Assembly (NCBI RefSeq): GCF_047607445.1
Contig: NZ_JBLKRT010000026.1
Location: 3,719 to 67,718, forward strand
DNA from: Crystallibacter sulfonylureivorans_A
Lineage (GTDB): Bacteria > Actinomycetota > Actinomycetes > Actinomycetales > Micrococcaceae
DNA length: 64,000 nucleotides
Direction of reading: 5' to 3'
The translations under genes and the position numbers were made by a program. The notes beneath the pieces are model-generated. The model made no database searches. It saw only the letters and a list, made by a program, of their open reading frames with translations, and was not told where the DNA came from. Positions 24,411-32,653 of the stretch are shown one piece after another. Each line of letters starts with the position of its first letter. Position 1 is the stretch's first letter.

Positions 24411-24818
24411 TTACGCCTGGATGTCCGGGATGAACGCGGCCAATTCACCCGCTTTGAGGGCCGAAAGCGCCAGAGCCAGCAAGGCCGGGATCAATAAGTA
24501 CGCCGGTCTGAAGATGTGCCCCCTTCTCCAGCGCGAAACAGCGACTACGGCAATAACCCCTGCGTAGGCTAGGGCTGCAGCGATCGTGAAGACCGTGCCT
24601 TCACCCCAAAAATAGGGCAGGCTCAGCACCAGAGCGACCACCAGCTCCCCGATACCTACCGAGCGCTGAACCCAAGGCTTGGGATTGTCTCCATAAAGGA
24701 AGGATGGGAATCGGAACAAGTTGCCGAGCCCGCTGCCCAACAGAAACGCCACGAAGGCAATGTGCGCGACAGCGACAATGTACTCGTAAAGGACATATCC
24801 GTCAGCGGCCACGACCAT
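24411..24818 (-). CDS. DoxX-like membrane protein
   Basis: A 135-residue membrane protein with four predicted helices (about residues 10-35, 50-72, 78-95, 105-125). It carries the DoxX/MauE-like pattern: a first helix ending GSGLGNLFRFPSF, then WVQRSVGIGELVVALVL. Proteins of this type work in envelope redox systems. Here the gene lies last in the run that includes the TlpA-like and CcdA genes, so a part in the same disulfide-reducing pathway is plausible. Confidence 0.6.
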   Translation of the reverse strand: MVVAADGYVLYEYIVAVAHIAFVAFLLGSGLGNLFRFPSFLYGDNPKPWVQRSVGIGELVVALVLSLPYFWGEGTVFTIAAALAYAGVIAVVAVSRWRRGHIFRPAYLLIPALLALALSALKAGELAAFIPDIQA

Positions 24819-24937
24819 GGCGTGTTTCTCCAGTACTCGTTAGGGCAGGTTCTTTTGGAGGAACTGACGGCAACCCCGGGGGGTTCCGGTTTCCCGGGGA
24901 GTGGTAGCAACGTCACGGATTCGGCCGGCCCGGCTGT

Positions 24938-25567
24938 TCATGAGGCACTCTCGTCCAGTGTGCTCGAGATGAGTGCTTTGAGCGTGCTTTTTTCGGCAAC
25001 GCCCAGGATGCGTGAGGCGACCCGGGTCTGTTTGTCCAGGACGAGAGTGGTGGGGACTGCCTGGGGTGGTACATGCTCGGTGAGCGCGAACAGTATCGAA
25101 CCGTCGGCGCCGTCGAAGCTGGGGTAGGTGATTCCAAAGTTCCGCTCGAAGGCGGCGGCTGTGGGGGTCGTGTCGCGGACATTGACGCCGTAGAAGAGCA
25201 CATCTTGGTCTTTGAAGTCCTGATGGAGGGCTTCAAGGTCCGGGGCTTCCACCCGGCACGGGGCGCAGGAGGCGTACCAGAAGTTCAGCACCACAACCTT
25301 CTCTGACCAGTCAGCGGAATTGATGGAAGTGCCGTCGTAGAGCTGGCCGCCCAGTTGTACAGGCTCACCCCGGTTTTCGGGAGCGTACTCGGAGACGGAC
25401 CCGTCGCCGGCGATGTAGTTTTTGTTGTCGCCGGCTTTCGCCTGGGCTGCCAGCGGGTCCTGCGCGGCGCATCCGGTGAGCAGCAGCGCGGCGGACGCGG
25501 CACCGATCAGGAAGGTTCGCCGCCCCGGTTCCGATTCCGTGGAGAGGCTTGGGTTGCGGGTGTTCAC
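24938..25567 (-). CDS. TlpA-like thioredoxin-fold lipoprotein
   Basis: A 209-residue exported protein starting at GTG 25567 with GGAAGG upstream. A twin-arginine-like N-terminus (GRRTFLIGAASAALLLTGC) ends in a lipobox with Cys near residue 34. The thioredoxin domain contains the active site WYASCAPCRVEAPDL, the cis-Pro region VPTTLVLD and the TlpA-type insertion. It is an extracytoplasmic thiol-disulfide reductase that probably receives electrons from CcdA, whose gene is 17 bp upstream. Confidence 0.85.
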   Translation of the reverse strand: MNTRNPSLSTESEPGRRTFLIGAASAALLLTGCAAQDPLAAQAKAGDNKNYIAGDGSVSEYAPENRGEPVQLGGQLYDGTSINSADWSEKVVVLNFWYASCAPCRVEAPDLEALHQDFKDQDVLFYGVNVRDTTPTAAAFERNFGITYPSFDGADGSILFALTEHVPPQAVPTTLVLDKQTRVASRILGVAEKSTLKALISSTLDESAS

Positions 25568-25584
25568 GTGAGGGGTCCTTCCGG

Positions 25585-26334
25585 TCAGACAGGGGTGATG
25601 AAGGTTCCGGCGAGGTTTTGCAGCTGGTAGATCCACAGCGTCCAGACTCCCGAGACCATCAGCACGCCGACGAGGATGAGCAGGGCGCCGCCGATGATGT
25701 TGAACGGGCGGATATGGCGGCGGATGAAGCCCAGTGTCCTGGTCACCCAGTCCAGGCCCAGCGCCACGAGGATGAACGGAATTCCGAGTCCGAGGCAGTA
25801 GAGGAACCCAAGCAGGGCGCCGCGCCAGGCCCCGCCGGTGGTGGTGCTCAGGGCCAGGACTGCGCTGAGGGTTGGCCCCATGCAGGGGGTCCAGCCCAGT
25901 CCGAAGACGACGCCGAGCAACGGCGCGCCGGCGACGCCGGTTTTGGGTTTGAAGGAGAGTTTCTTGGTGGTCTGCAGGAAGGAGAACCTGCCCACGAGCA
26001 CCAGGCCCATGATTACAACGAACAGGCCGAGGACACGGATCAGGATGTCCTGCCAGCGCAGCAGCCATCCTCCGATGGCGCCGAAGGCGGCGCCGTAGAG
26101 GGTGAAGACGGCGGCGAATCCGAGAATGAACAGACCAACGCCGGTGAGGACCTTGCGCCTGCTGTCGGGTCTGGCCGGGTCTGCCAGACCCGAGACATAG
26201 CCGAGGTATCCGGGCACCAGTGGCAGGATGCAGGGTGAAATGAACGAGACAGTCCCGGCGATGGCGGCCAGGGGCATGGCCACCAGGAGTGCACCGGATT
26301 GGACCATCTCGGCGAAGTATCCGCCAATTGTCAT
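25585..26334 (-). CDS. ccdA: CcdA-type cytochrome c biogenesis / thiol-reductant transporter
   Basis: A 249-residue protein with six membrane helices and the two conserved cysteines expected in CcdA: SFISPCILPLVPGYLGYVSGL (about residues 30-50) and GWTPCMGPTLSAVLAL (about 152-168). CcdA moves reducing equivalents across the membrane to extracytoplasmic thioredoxins. Here the partner is the TlpA-like lipoprotein immediately downstream. No cytochrome c maturation genes are present, so it may serve metal stress or general envelope thiol repair. Confidence 0.9.
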   Translation of the reverse strand: MTIGGYFAEMVQSGALLVAMPLAAIAGTVSFISPCILPLVPGYLGYVSGLADPARPDSRRKVLTGVGLFILGFAAVFTLYGAAFGAIGGWLLRWQDILIRVLGLFVVIMGLVLVGRFSFLQTTKKLSFKPKTGVAGAPLLGVVFGLGWTPCMGPTLSAVLALSTTTGGAWRGALLGFLYCLGLGIPFILVALGLDWVTRTLGFIRRHIRPFNIIGGALLILVGVLMVSGVWTLWIYQLQNLAGTFITPV

Positions 26335-26520
26335 GTTGTTCCTCTAACATCGGGTAAACGTGCCGGCAGGAGATGGGAGGCGGCTCCGAAGAGGGTGTTT
26401 GCCACGTATTTCCTGTTCTCTATGGCGCGGGCAGTAGCGGAGGTGTCGGCTCCGCATGGAAGGCTGTTCCGCCTGAAACGTGAATGTTGAAGGCGCCGGA
26501 GTAAAATCGCCAGTCATACG

Positions 26521-26561
26521 GGCAGCCCGACCAGAACGGCCTTTGCTGCCTACGGGCTGCC
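26521..26561 (-). terminator. Hairpin after cadD
   Basis: A perfect 9-bp stem (CGGGCTGCC 26553-26561, GGCAGCCCG 26521-26529) 8 nt after the cadD stop. The loop is 23 nt and no U tract follows, so termination is uncertain. Confidence 0.4.
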
Positions 26562-26569
26562 GCCGTGTA

Positions 26570-27169
26570 CTAGAGGCCGAAGGCACCGCCCTCGACGAGA
26601 ATGACGACGCCCAGGCCAATGAGCACGATCGGGAAGAGGATGTGTTCCCACCGCTCGAGGACACTGGCAATGGGTCTGCGGGTGGCGACGTACTTGGCGG
26701 CGGCGACCAGCACTGCGACCAGGAGCAGGAAGATGACCGTGTATGCCGCCACTGCGGCCGGCCCGACATTGACGAACACGGGGACGTAGACGCCGATGTT
26801 GTCCCCGCCGTTGGCGAAGGTAACTGCCGCAACCGTCCCGATGCTGACCTCTTTGCCGGCGACCTTCTCCTCGTCGTCCTCCTCCCCGCCCCTCCAGGCC
26901 TTCCATGCCGCGTAGAGGCCGAGCGCCAGGGGGATGAGGCCGAAGTAGGGAATTACCTCCGGGGGCAAAAAGGTGCCCGCGCCCAGCGCCACGAGGACGG
27001 AAGCCACGATGATGCCGCCGAAGCCAAGGTACTGGCCGACGCCGATCTTCACGGTGGTGCCGCGAATTCCGGCTCCTCGGGCAAAGAACAGGGAGAGCAC
27101 GATGATGTCGTCGATGTTGGTGGCCAGGAACAGGCCCGCTGCTTGTAGAACTGCTGGGATGAGATCCAT
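26570..27169 (-). CDS. cadD: CadD-family cadmium resistance transporter
   Basis: A 199-residue membrane protein with two sets of three helices separated by an acidic Glu/Asp loop (GGEEDDEEKVAGKE, about residues 93-106). Each half has a conserved Asp/Asn motif: LATNIDDIIVLSLFF (about 15-29) and FANGGDNIGVYVPVF (about 117-131). This internal duplication is the CadD signature. CadD exports or sequesters Cd2+. GGAAGGAAGC precedes the ATG. It lies downstream of lspA and the P-type ATPase in the cadmium cassette. Confidence 0.9.
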   Translation of the reverse strand: MDLIPAVLQAAGLFLATNIDDIIVLSLFFARGAGIRGTTVKIGVGQYLGFGGIIVASVLVALGAGTFLPPEVIPYFGLIPLALGLYAAWKAWRGGEEDDEEKVAGKEVSIGTVAAVTFANGGDNIGVYVPVFVNVGPAAVAAYTVIFLLLVAVLVAAAKYVATRRPIASVLERWEHILFPIVLIGLGVVILVEGGAFGL

Positions 27170-27284
27170 GCTTCCTTCCGGTTAAGGACGGCCGATATGG
27201 CAATGCCGCTGCTTCAGGGGATCTGCGACAGCGGCCTGAGCCGTCGGGACAGGGTGGGACACAGGGGCGAAGCGACGTTGGCGG

Positions 27285-27794
27285 TCAGCCTTCGGCGGGT
27301 GTGCGCGCGCGCAGGAGCGTTCCGAGGATGAAGACCGCCACGCCCGTAGTGACGAAGACGTCGGCGAGGTTGAAGGTGGGGAACCAGCCGGTGTGCAGGT
27401 AGTCCACGACGCCGCGTCCATCGAGTCGGTCGATGAAGTTACCGGCTGCTCCGCCGAGCAGCATTCCCGCGCCGGCCCGGGACAGCCAAGTCGTGGTTGG
27501 TGCGGAAGTTAGGACGTACCAAGTCATCGCGGCAATGATCAGGCCCGTCGCGGCGATGATCACCCAGTCCGGCAGCGCCGCGCCGAGGCTGAAAGCGACA
27601 CCCGGGTTGTAGAGCAGGCGGAAATTGACCACCCCTAGGTCGATGACTGTCCCCCCGGATAGCAAGGCCTCGGCCGCGGTCTTGACGGCCAGGTCGGCGG
27701 CTGCCAGAAAGGCCGCCCAGACCAGTAGCACGGTCCTGAGCCGGCGGTCCGGCCGGGAGGGTGTCCCGGCCGGACCGGCTGTTTCAGTGCTCAC
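27285..27794 (-). CDS. lspA: Lipoprotein signal peptidase (signal peptidase II)
   Basis: A 169-residue membrane aspartyl protease with four helices. The catalytic aspartates are in GGAAGNFIDRLDGRGVVDYLH (first Asp of the NxxDR motif) and FNLADVFVTTG. The motif NPGVAFSL is also conserved. It cleaves prolipoprotein signal peptides. lspA copies linked to cadA-type ATPases are frequent in metal-resistance cassettes. It overlaps the ATPase gene by 4 bp, so they are translated together. Confidence 0.95.
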   Translation of the reverse strand: MSTETAGPAGTPSRPDRRLRTVLLVWAAFLAAADLAVKTAAEALLSGGTVIDLGVVNFRLLYNPGVAFSLGAALPDWVIIAATGLIIAAMTWYVLTSAPTTTWLSRAGAGMLLGGAAGNFIDRLDGRGVVDYLHTGWFPTFNLADVFVTTGVAVFILGTLLRARTPAEG

Positions 27795-29743
27795 GCTGCC
27801 GGCTCCAACACCGGGGAAGGCTGACCGGCCGTTAGCCGGTTCCTGCGGCTGAGCCGGCCGGCACGGACGCCGTTGGCGATGACCACGATTTCGGCGAGCT
27901 CGTGCACCAGTACGACGGCGGCAAGCCCGAGGGCGCCGAACAGTGCCAGCGGGATCAGCACGGCGATCAGCAGCAGGGACAGGCCCACGTTTTGGAGCAT
28001 GATGCCCCTGGTGCGGCGGGCGTGGTCGAGCACTTGGGGCAAATGGTTCAGGTCCTCACCCATCAGGGCGACGTCGGCGGTTTCGATGGCGACGTCAGTT
28101 CCCATGGCACCCATTGCGATGCCGGTGTCTGCTGTGGCCAGGGCCGGGGCGTCGTTGACGCCGTCGCCGACCATCGCGGTCGGGCCGCGCGACTTGAGCG
28201 TGCGGATGATGTCAGCCTTGTCTTCAGGCCGAAGGTCGGCGTGGACCTCCGTGATGCCGGCGTCTCGTGCCAGAGCGTTGGCGGTGATGGTGTTGTCGCC
28301 GGTGAGCATGGCGGTGCTGTACCCGGACCGGGTCAGCCGGGCGATGACATCGCGTGCCTCCGGGCGCAGTTCGTCGCGTACGGCTACGGCTCCGATGACC
28401 TGGCCGTCTTCCTCAATCAGCACGGCGGTGGCTCCGGAGTGTTGCATCCTCTCCACGTCCGCCCCCAATGTTCCGGGGTCGATCCAGCCGGGCCGTCCCA
28501 GGCGCAGTTTTCTGCCGTCCAGAGTTCCTTCCAGGCCGGCGCCCGGGATGGTGTCCACGTCTATCACGGCGGCCCGGTCGGGTGTCGCGGCGAGGATCGC
28601 GCGGGCGAGCGGATGTTCGCTGCGTGCCTCCAGTCCGGCTGCGAGGGCGAGCACATGCTCCCGGCTCGTGCTACCGGCGGTGGCGACGTCAATGACGGCC
28701 GGCTGGTTGCGGGTCAGGGTGCCGGTCTTGTCCAAGGCTATGGTGCGGATTTTCCCCAGTGTTTCGAGGGCGCCGCCACCCTTGATGAGAACACCGATAC
28801 GGCTGGCCGCACCCACCGAGGCAACGACGGTGACCGGTACCGAAATGGCCAAAGCGCACGGTGAAGCGGCGACCAGGACCACGAGGGCGCGTTCGAACCA
28901 CACGAGCGGTTCACCGACGATGAAACCGAAAACGATGATCAGCGCCGCAACAATCAAGATCCCCGGGACGAGTTTTTTGGCGATGGCGTCGGCGAGGCGC
29001 TGGCCTGGGCCCTTACGGGACTGCTCTGCTTCCACGATGTGGACGATCCTGGCAAGCGAGTTGTTCTCTGCGGTGCTGGTGACTTCGACCTCGAGCGGGC
29101 CGGTGCCGTTGATGGACCCGGCATAGACTTCGGTGCCCGGTCCGGCCTCGACCGGCATCGATTCCCCGGTCAGGGCCGAGGTGTCCAAGGACGTGCGGCC
29201 TGTAACGATGCGGCCGTCGGTCGCGAGCCGTTCGCCCGGGCGCACCACCATGCGGTCGCCCGGGATGAGTTCGGCCGGGGCGATAGTGGCTTCGGCGCCG
29301 TTTCGCAGCACGGTGGCTTCGGCCGGGACCAGGTCAAGCAGGGCGCGTAGGCCGCGGCGGGACTTGGCCAGCGAGTATTCCTCCAAGCCTTCCGAGATTG
29401 CGTAGAGGAAGGCGAGCATGGCCGCTTCCTCGATCTCGCCCAGCGCGACCGCGCCGACGGCGGCGATGGTCATCAGGGTGCCGACGCCGATTTTGCCCTT
29501 GGCCAGGCGCCGGAGCGTAGAGGGAACGAACGTCCAAGCGGCAATCAGCAGCGCAAGGACTTCCAGCGGAAAGGTTACCCACTCCGGGCCTCCGGCAAGT
29601 GAGGTGATCCATGCAGCCAGCAGCAGGACGCCTGAGACAGTCGCGGCTCGGATCTCGGTAACCTGCCACAAGCCTTCCGCTTCCTCCTCTCCTGCTTCCC
29701 CGGTTTCGGGCCGGTCGTCGCTGCAGCCACAAGCATCGCTCAT
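27791..29743 (-). CDS. PIB-4-type heavy-metal P-type ATPase (Zn/Cd/Co export)
   Basis: A 650-residue metal-exporting ATPase with AAAGGAGGATGC before the start. Motifs in order: TGES (actuator), AASPCALAISVP in the sixth helix (metal site), DKTGTLTRNQ (phosphorylated Asp), HP in EHPLARAI, and MVGDGVNDAPAL. The membrane metal-site motif is SPC, not CPC, which places it in subgroup PIB-4 (CtpD/CzcP-like: Co, Zn, Cd) rather than with the classic CadA CPC pumps. There is no N-terminal HMA domain; the only N-terminal cysteines are in ACGCSDD. CmtR is just upstream, and lspA overlaps the 3' end. Confidence 0.9.
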   Translation of the reverse strand: MSDACGCSDDRPETGEAGEEEAEGLWQVTEIRAATVSGVLLLAAWITSLAGGPEWVTFPLEVLALLIAAWTFVPSTLRRLAKGKIGVGTLMTIAAVGAVALGEIEEAAMLAFLYAISEGLEEYSLAKSRRGLRALLDLVPAEATVLRNGAEATIAPAELIPGDRMVVRPGERLATDGRIVTGRTSLDTSALTGESMPVEAGPGTEVYAGSINGTGPLEVEVTSTAENNSLARIVHIVEAEQSRKGPGQRLADAIAKKLVPGILIVAALIIVFGFIVGEPLVWFERALVVLVAASPCALAISVPVTVVASVGAASRIGVLIKGGGALETLGKIRTIALDKTGTLTRNQPAVIDVATAGSTSREHVLALAAGLEARSEHPLARAILAATPDRAAVIDVDTIPGAGLEGTLDGRKLRLGRPGWIDPGTLGADVERMQHSGATAVLIEEDGQVIGAVAVRDELRPEARDVIARLTRSGYSTAMLTGDNTITANALARDAGITEVHADLRPEDKADIIRTLKSRGPTAMVGDGVNDAPALATADTGIAMGAMGTDVAIETADVALMGEDLNHLPQVLDHARRTRGIMLQNVGLSLLLIAVLIPLALFGALGLAAVVLVHELAEIVVIANGVRAGRLSRRNRLTAGQPSPVLEPAA

Positions 29744-29795
29744 CGAGCATCCTCCTTTAATGTCAGTGCGGCTGCATCATCGGTGACAGTGGTGG

Positions 29796-30149
29796 TCATC
29801 GGGCGCCCCCGCAGCAGCCGGGCACTGAACATGCAGGATCGATACACGGTTTGTTCTCGTCCACCGCAAGCGTGACTTCCACAAGGGCCTGCAGTGCCTT
29901 CCCCAGATGAGGGTCAGCAATCTCGTAACGGGTTTGCCGGCCTTCAGGCTCTGCGACAACAATCCCGCAATCGCGGAGGCAGGTCAGATGATTGGAGACG
30001 TTCGAACGGGTCAGGTTCAGACTGCGCGAGAGGACGGCCGGGTAGCTTGGTCCATCCAACAACGCCATGAGGATGGAAGAACGGCTCGGATCAGCCATCG
30101 CGCGTCCGAGACGGTTCATCACGTCCAGGCGGGAAGCAATAGTCAGCAT
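29796..30149 (-). CDS. cmtR: CmtR-like Cd/Pb-sensing ArsR-family repressor
   Basis: A 117-residue winged-helix repressor. The recognition region SRSLNLTRSNVSNHLTCLRDCGIV carries two cysteines spaced CxxxC, which together with a C-terminal Cys are the Cd/Pb ligands of mycobacterial CmtR. The tail here (CIDPACSVPGCCGGAR) supplies additional Cys residues. Apo-protein should repress and metal should release it. It heads the cadmium cassette: ATPase, lspA, cadD. Confidence 0.9.
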   Translation of the reverse strand: MLTIASRLDVMNRLGRAMADPSRSSILMALLDGPSYPAVLSRSLNLTRSNVSNHLTCLRDCGIVVAEPEGRQTRYEIADPHLGKALQALVEVTLAVDENKPCIDPACSVPGCCGGAR

Positions 30150-30161
30150 GTACTGACCATA

Positions 30162-30173
30162 CAGTAGCTACTG
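30162..30173. promoter_or_regulatory. Palindrome CAGTAGCTACTG upstream of cmtR
   Basis: A perfect 12-bp palindrome 13 bp upstream of the cmtR start, inside an AT-rich promoter-like stretch with an adjacent TGATCA. Probably the CmtR operator; inference from position. Confidence 0.5.
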
Positions 30174-30339
30174 ATCAATCATCAAAACCCGGCTTGGTCT
30201 GGACTAGGCCGCCCCTAAGCCGTCGCCCGCCGCAACAGAGGTCAGCGAGAGCTCTGCATCAACTGCCGGTGGACCGAGCGCAGGACCGAAACTTGATCGT
30301 GCGGTGGAAAACAGGTGGCGCAGACCCGTGTAACCAGCG

Positions 30340-31230
30340 TCATGGCAGGTTCCCGTTGCCCACGGGGGTAAATGTAGCCCCATTGTCCTGTGAGTGTTCG
30401 AGGCCACTGGTGGTGGCAACCCATATCTGCGTTGCTTCCTCGCTGCCGTTGCCGGCGGTCGCGGCGATGGCTGCGGGCTGGCCGCTGACGCTTCCGCGGG
30501 GCTGCCAGGTGCGTCCGGCATCCCGGCTGATATGGACGGTGTTGTCGGTGGCCACACCGGCGACCGTGGCGGAGTCCGCGAAGGCTGTGAAGACCAGCAG
30601 GGGCGCGTTGGCGGGCTGTTCCCAGGTGGTTCCGCCGTTGCCGGAGCGTTGGAGGCCCTGCTCGGTCGTGGCCAGGACGACGGCTCCAGTGGGAGAGCCA
30701 GCCAGGGCGAATGGCTGGAAGTCGGCCTTTATAGTGGTCCAGCTCCGTCCGTCCTTGGTCCGGCGGATCTGGCCGTCGTATCCGATGATGCCGTCCCGGG
30801 TGGAGGTCATCGCGTGGAAGTCGGATTCGCCTTGGCGCGAAAGCGGTTCCCAGGTTTCCCCGCCGTCGTTGGAATGGATCAGTCCCACCGGGTCGGGCAG
30901 GTCCGAGCCCGGGCCGGGATGGCCGGAGGCATAGTAGTGGCCGGGGTCGGCCGTGGTGGCGAAACCCATGAGGTCGATGGTGGGGCTGATCTGTTCGACG
31001 GGGCTGGCGGTGGCATTGAACAACCCGTTGTGGGTGGCCAGTAGAACGTGCCCGGTGTCCGGGTCAACGGTCATCCCGTGAATATGCCCATAGGGATTGG
31101 CAGGCGCCGTAGCGGCCGGCGGCGCGGCGGGTTGTGTGGGACCGCAAGCGGCGAGCAGGGCGACGGCTGCGACGGCAGCGAGGGCGCGGAGGGTGCGGGT
31201 GGTGGTGGTTTTGACGTGTGCTGCGGGCAT
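30340..31230 (-). CDS. F510_1955-family glycosyl-hydrolase-like lipoprotein
   Basis: A 296-residue exported protein. The signal peptide ends in a lipobox (VALLAACGP, Cys near residue 29). The mature part is a beta-propeller with sialidase/BNR-type Asp boxes (SNDGGETWEPL, TKDGRSWTTI, GNGGTTWEQP, SRDAGRTWQP, SQDNGATFTP), matching the F510_1955 family. These proteins are recurrent in actinobacterial copper-resistance clusters. Despite the family name, no glycosidase activity can be inferred. It is the last gene of the copper run on this strand. Confidence 0.8.
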   Translation of the reverse strand: MPAAHVKTTTTRTLRALAAVAAVALLAACGPTQPAAPPAATAPANPYGHIHGMTVDPDTGHVLLATHNGLFNATASPVEQISPTIDLMGFATTADPGHYYASGHPGPGSDLPDPVGLIHSNDGGETWEPLSRQGESDFHAMTSTRDGIIGYDGQIRRTKDGRSWTTIKADFQPFALAGSPTGAVVLATTEQGLQRSGNGGTTWEQPANAPLLVFTAFADSATVAGVATDNTVHISRDAGRTWQPRGSVSGQPAAIAATAGNGSEEATQIWVATTSGLEHSQDNGATFTPVGNGNLP

Positions 31231-31324
31231 GGCTGTATTACTCCGGTGAGGGCTGGGGGGCGTGAGCAGGCATGGCAGCGGCGGACCCGCCTTCGGCTGG
31301 GCTCCGCCGCTGCCGGTCGAGGGT

Positions 31325-31987
31325 CTAGAGGGTGGCGAGGAGGTCCTTCATTTCCTGGATCTCGCCTTCCTGGTCCTTGATGATCGTCTGTGCCAGTTCC
31401 ACGGCCTGCGGGTTGGAACCCTGTTCGGCTTCTTGCTCGGCCATCTTCACGGCCCCTTCGTGGTGGGCGATCATTTGGGTCAGGAACAGTTCTGCTGCTT
31501 CGGTGCCCTGCGTGGACTCCAGCTTTGCCAGGTCATCTTCGGACATCATCCCTTCCATCGAGCCCATGCCGGCTTTCCCGGATTCGTTGCCGTGCATGTC
31601 GTGGCCTTCCATGGCGCCAGCGCTTTCCGAGGGCATCATGACCGGTTCGCCCCAGGCATCGAGCATGGCGGTCATCCGCTCGATTTCCGGTCCTTGGGCT
31701 TCCTTGATCCGGGTCGCCAGCTCGGTGATCTTGGGATCGAGACTGTCTTTGCCGAGCATGATCTCGCTCATTTCGACGGCCTGCTGGTGGTGCGGGATCA
31801 TCATCTGCGCGAACATCGTGTCGGCGTCGTTGTGCTCGGCGCTGACCTCAGAGCCTGTCTGGGGTGCGGCGCCGGACTGTGTGGTTTGACCGGGGGCTGT
31901 TTGGCTGCCGGTATCGTCGGCTCCGCAGCCGGCCAGGGCAAGGGCGGCGGCGAGGGCGGCAGCGGGCAGGGTCAGGTAACGCTTCAT
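31325..31987 (-). CDS. DUF305 periplasmic lipoprotein
   Basis: A 220-residue lipoprotein with lipobox ALALAGCGAD (Cys about residue 20). It has two ferritin-like four-helix halves, each with the DUF305 metal-site pattern: MFAQMMIPHHQQAVEMSEIML and FLTQMIAHHEGAVKMAEQE, plus a Met/His-rich middle (GAMEGHDMHGNESGKAGMGSMEGMM). The composition fits copper binding. It lies between the DUF6153 and F510_1955 genes in the copper cluster. Confidence 0.9.
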   Translation of the reverse strand: MKRYLTLPAAALAAALALAGCGADDTGSQTAPGQTTQSGAAPQTGSEVSAEHNDADTMFAQMMIPHHQQAVEMSEIMLGKDSLDPKITELATRIKEAQGPEIERMTAMLDAWGEPVMMPSESAGAMEGHDMHGNESGKAGMGSMEGMMSEDDLAKLESTQGTEAAELFLTQMIAHHEGAVKMAEQEAEQGSNPQAVELAQTIIKDQEGEIQEMKDLLATL

Positions 31988-32114
31988 GATTCTGGTTCCT
32001 TCAAGAGTTGCTTCGCTTTGGGAAGTCGTGCGTCTCAGATGCCCGACCGGACGGTGATGCCGGACAACGGGCAGGCACGACGGACCGAATGCTTGTGGTG
32101 GCGTTCGGCGCGGT

Positions 32115-32594
32115 TTAGGTGCGGCTGATCGAAAGCTGAATCAGTGAAGGAGGCTGCAACGGTGCGGTGTGTGCAGGGAAAATACCGGGCGGGCCGCGCA
32201 GGCCGGCAGCCGAGAAGAGCACCCCGGACGCGGGTTTGATCAAGCCGGCGGCGCCGACCATGAACAGTGCCAGCATGCACATGCTTGCCGCCATCTCGTG
32301 GTCCCCGCAGCCCGCGCAGCTCATCACTGCCGTCCCGGGTGCGCCTTGATCCGTCATCACTGAGGTGCCGGTGCCGGGATGGTGGTCGTGCCCTGTTTCG
32401 GGGGCGGCCGCCACAGCTGCTGCCGAGGCGGCGTTTCCCGGGTTGTGGCTGCCGATCCAGATGTGCATGCCCAGGATGCCGGCAATGATGGCAGTCAGCC
32501 CGAGCAGCAGCGCCCACTTCCGGGCACAGGAGGCGACGGTGACCGGGCGGGATCTCCCGGTCACCGTTCCCTGCAACGTGGCCGCGACGTACAT
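32115..32594 (-). CDS. DUF6153-family membrane protein
   Basis: A 159-residue protein from the ATG at 32594 (GGAGGG just upstream; the frame is open further to a TTG at 32633). One membrane helix (ALLLGLTAIIAGILGMHIWIG) precedes a His-rich linker (GHDHHPGTG), a CAGCGDHEM motif and a second hydrophobic segment (MCMLALFMVGAAGLI). This is the DUF6153 layout, found next to actinobacterial copper genes. A metal-binding function is inferred from the Cys/His/Met composition and location. Confidence 0.75.
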   Translation of the reverse strand: MYVAATLQGTVTGRSRPVTVASCARKWALLLGLTAIIAGILGMHIWIGSHNPGNAASAAAVAAAPETGHDHHPGTGTSVMTDQGAPGTAVMSCAGCGDHEMAASMCMLALFMVGAAGLIKPASGVLFSAAGLRGPPGIFPAHTAPLQPPSLIQLSISRT

Positions 32595-32653
32595 GTCCCT
32601 CCAGCGTAGCCGCCCGTTTCCACCGGCTTCCAATCCAACTGCGGCCCGGACGG

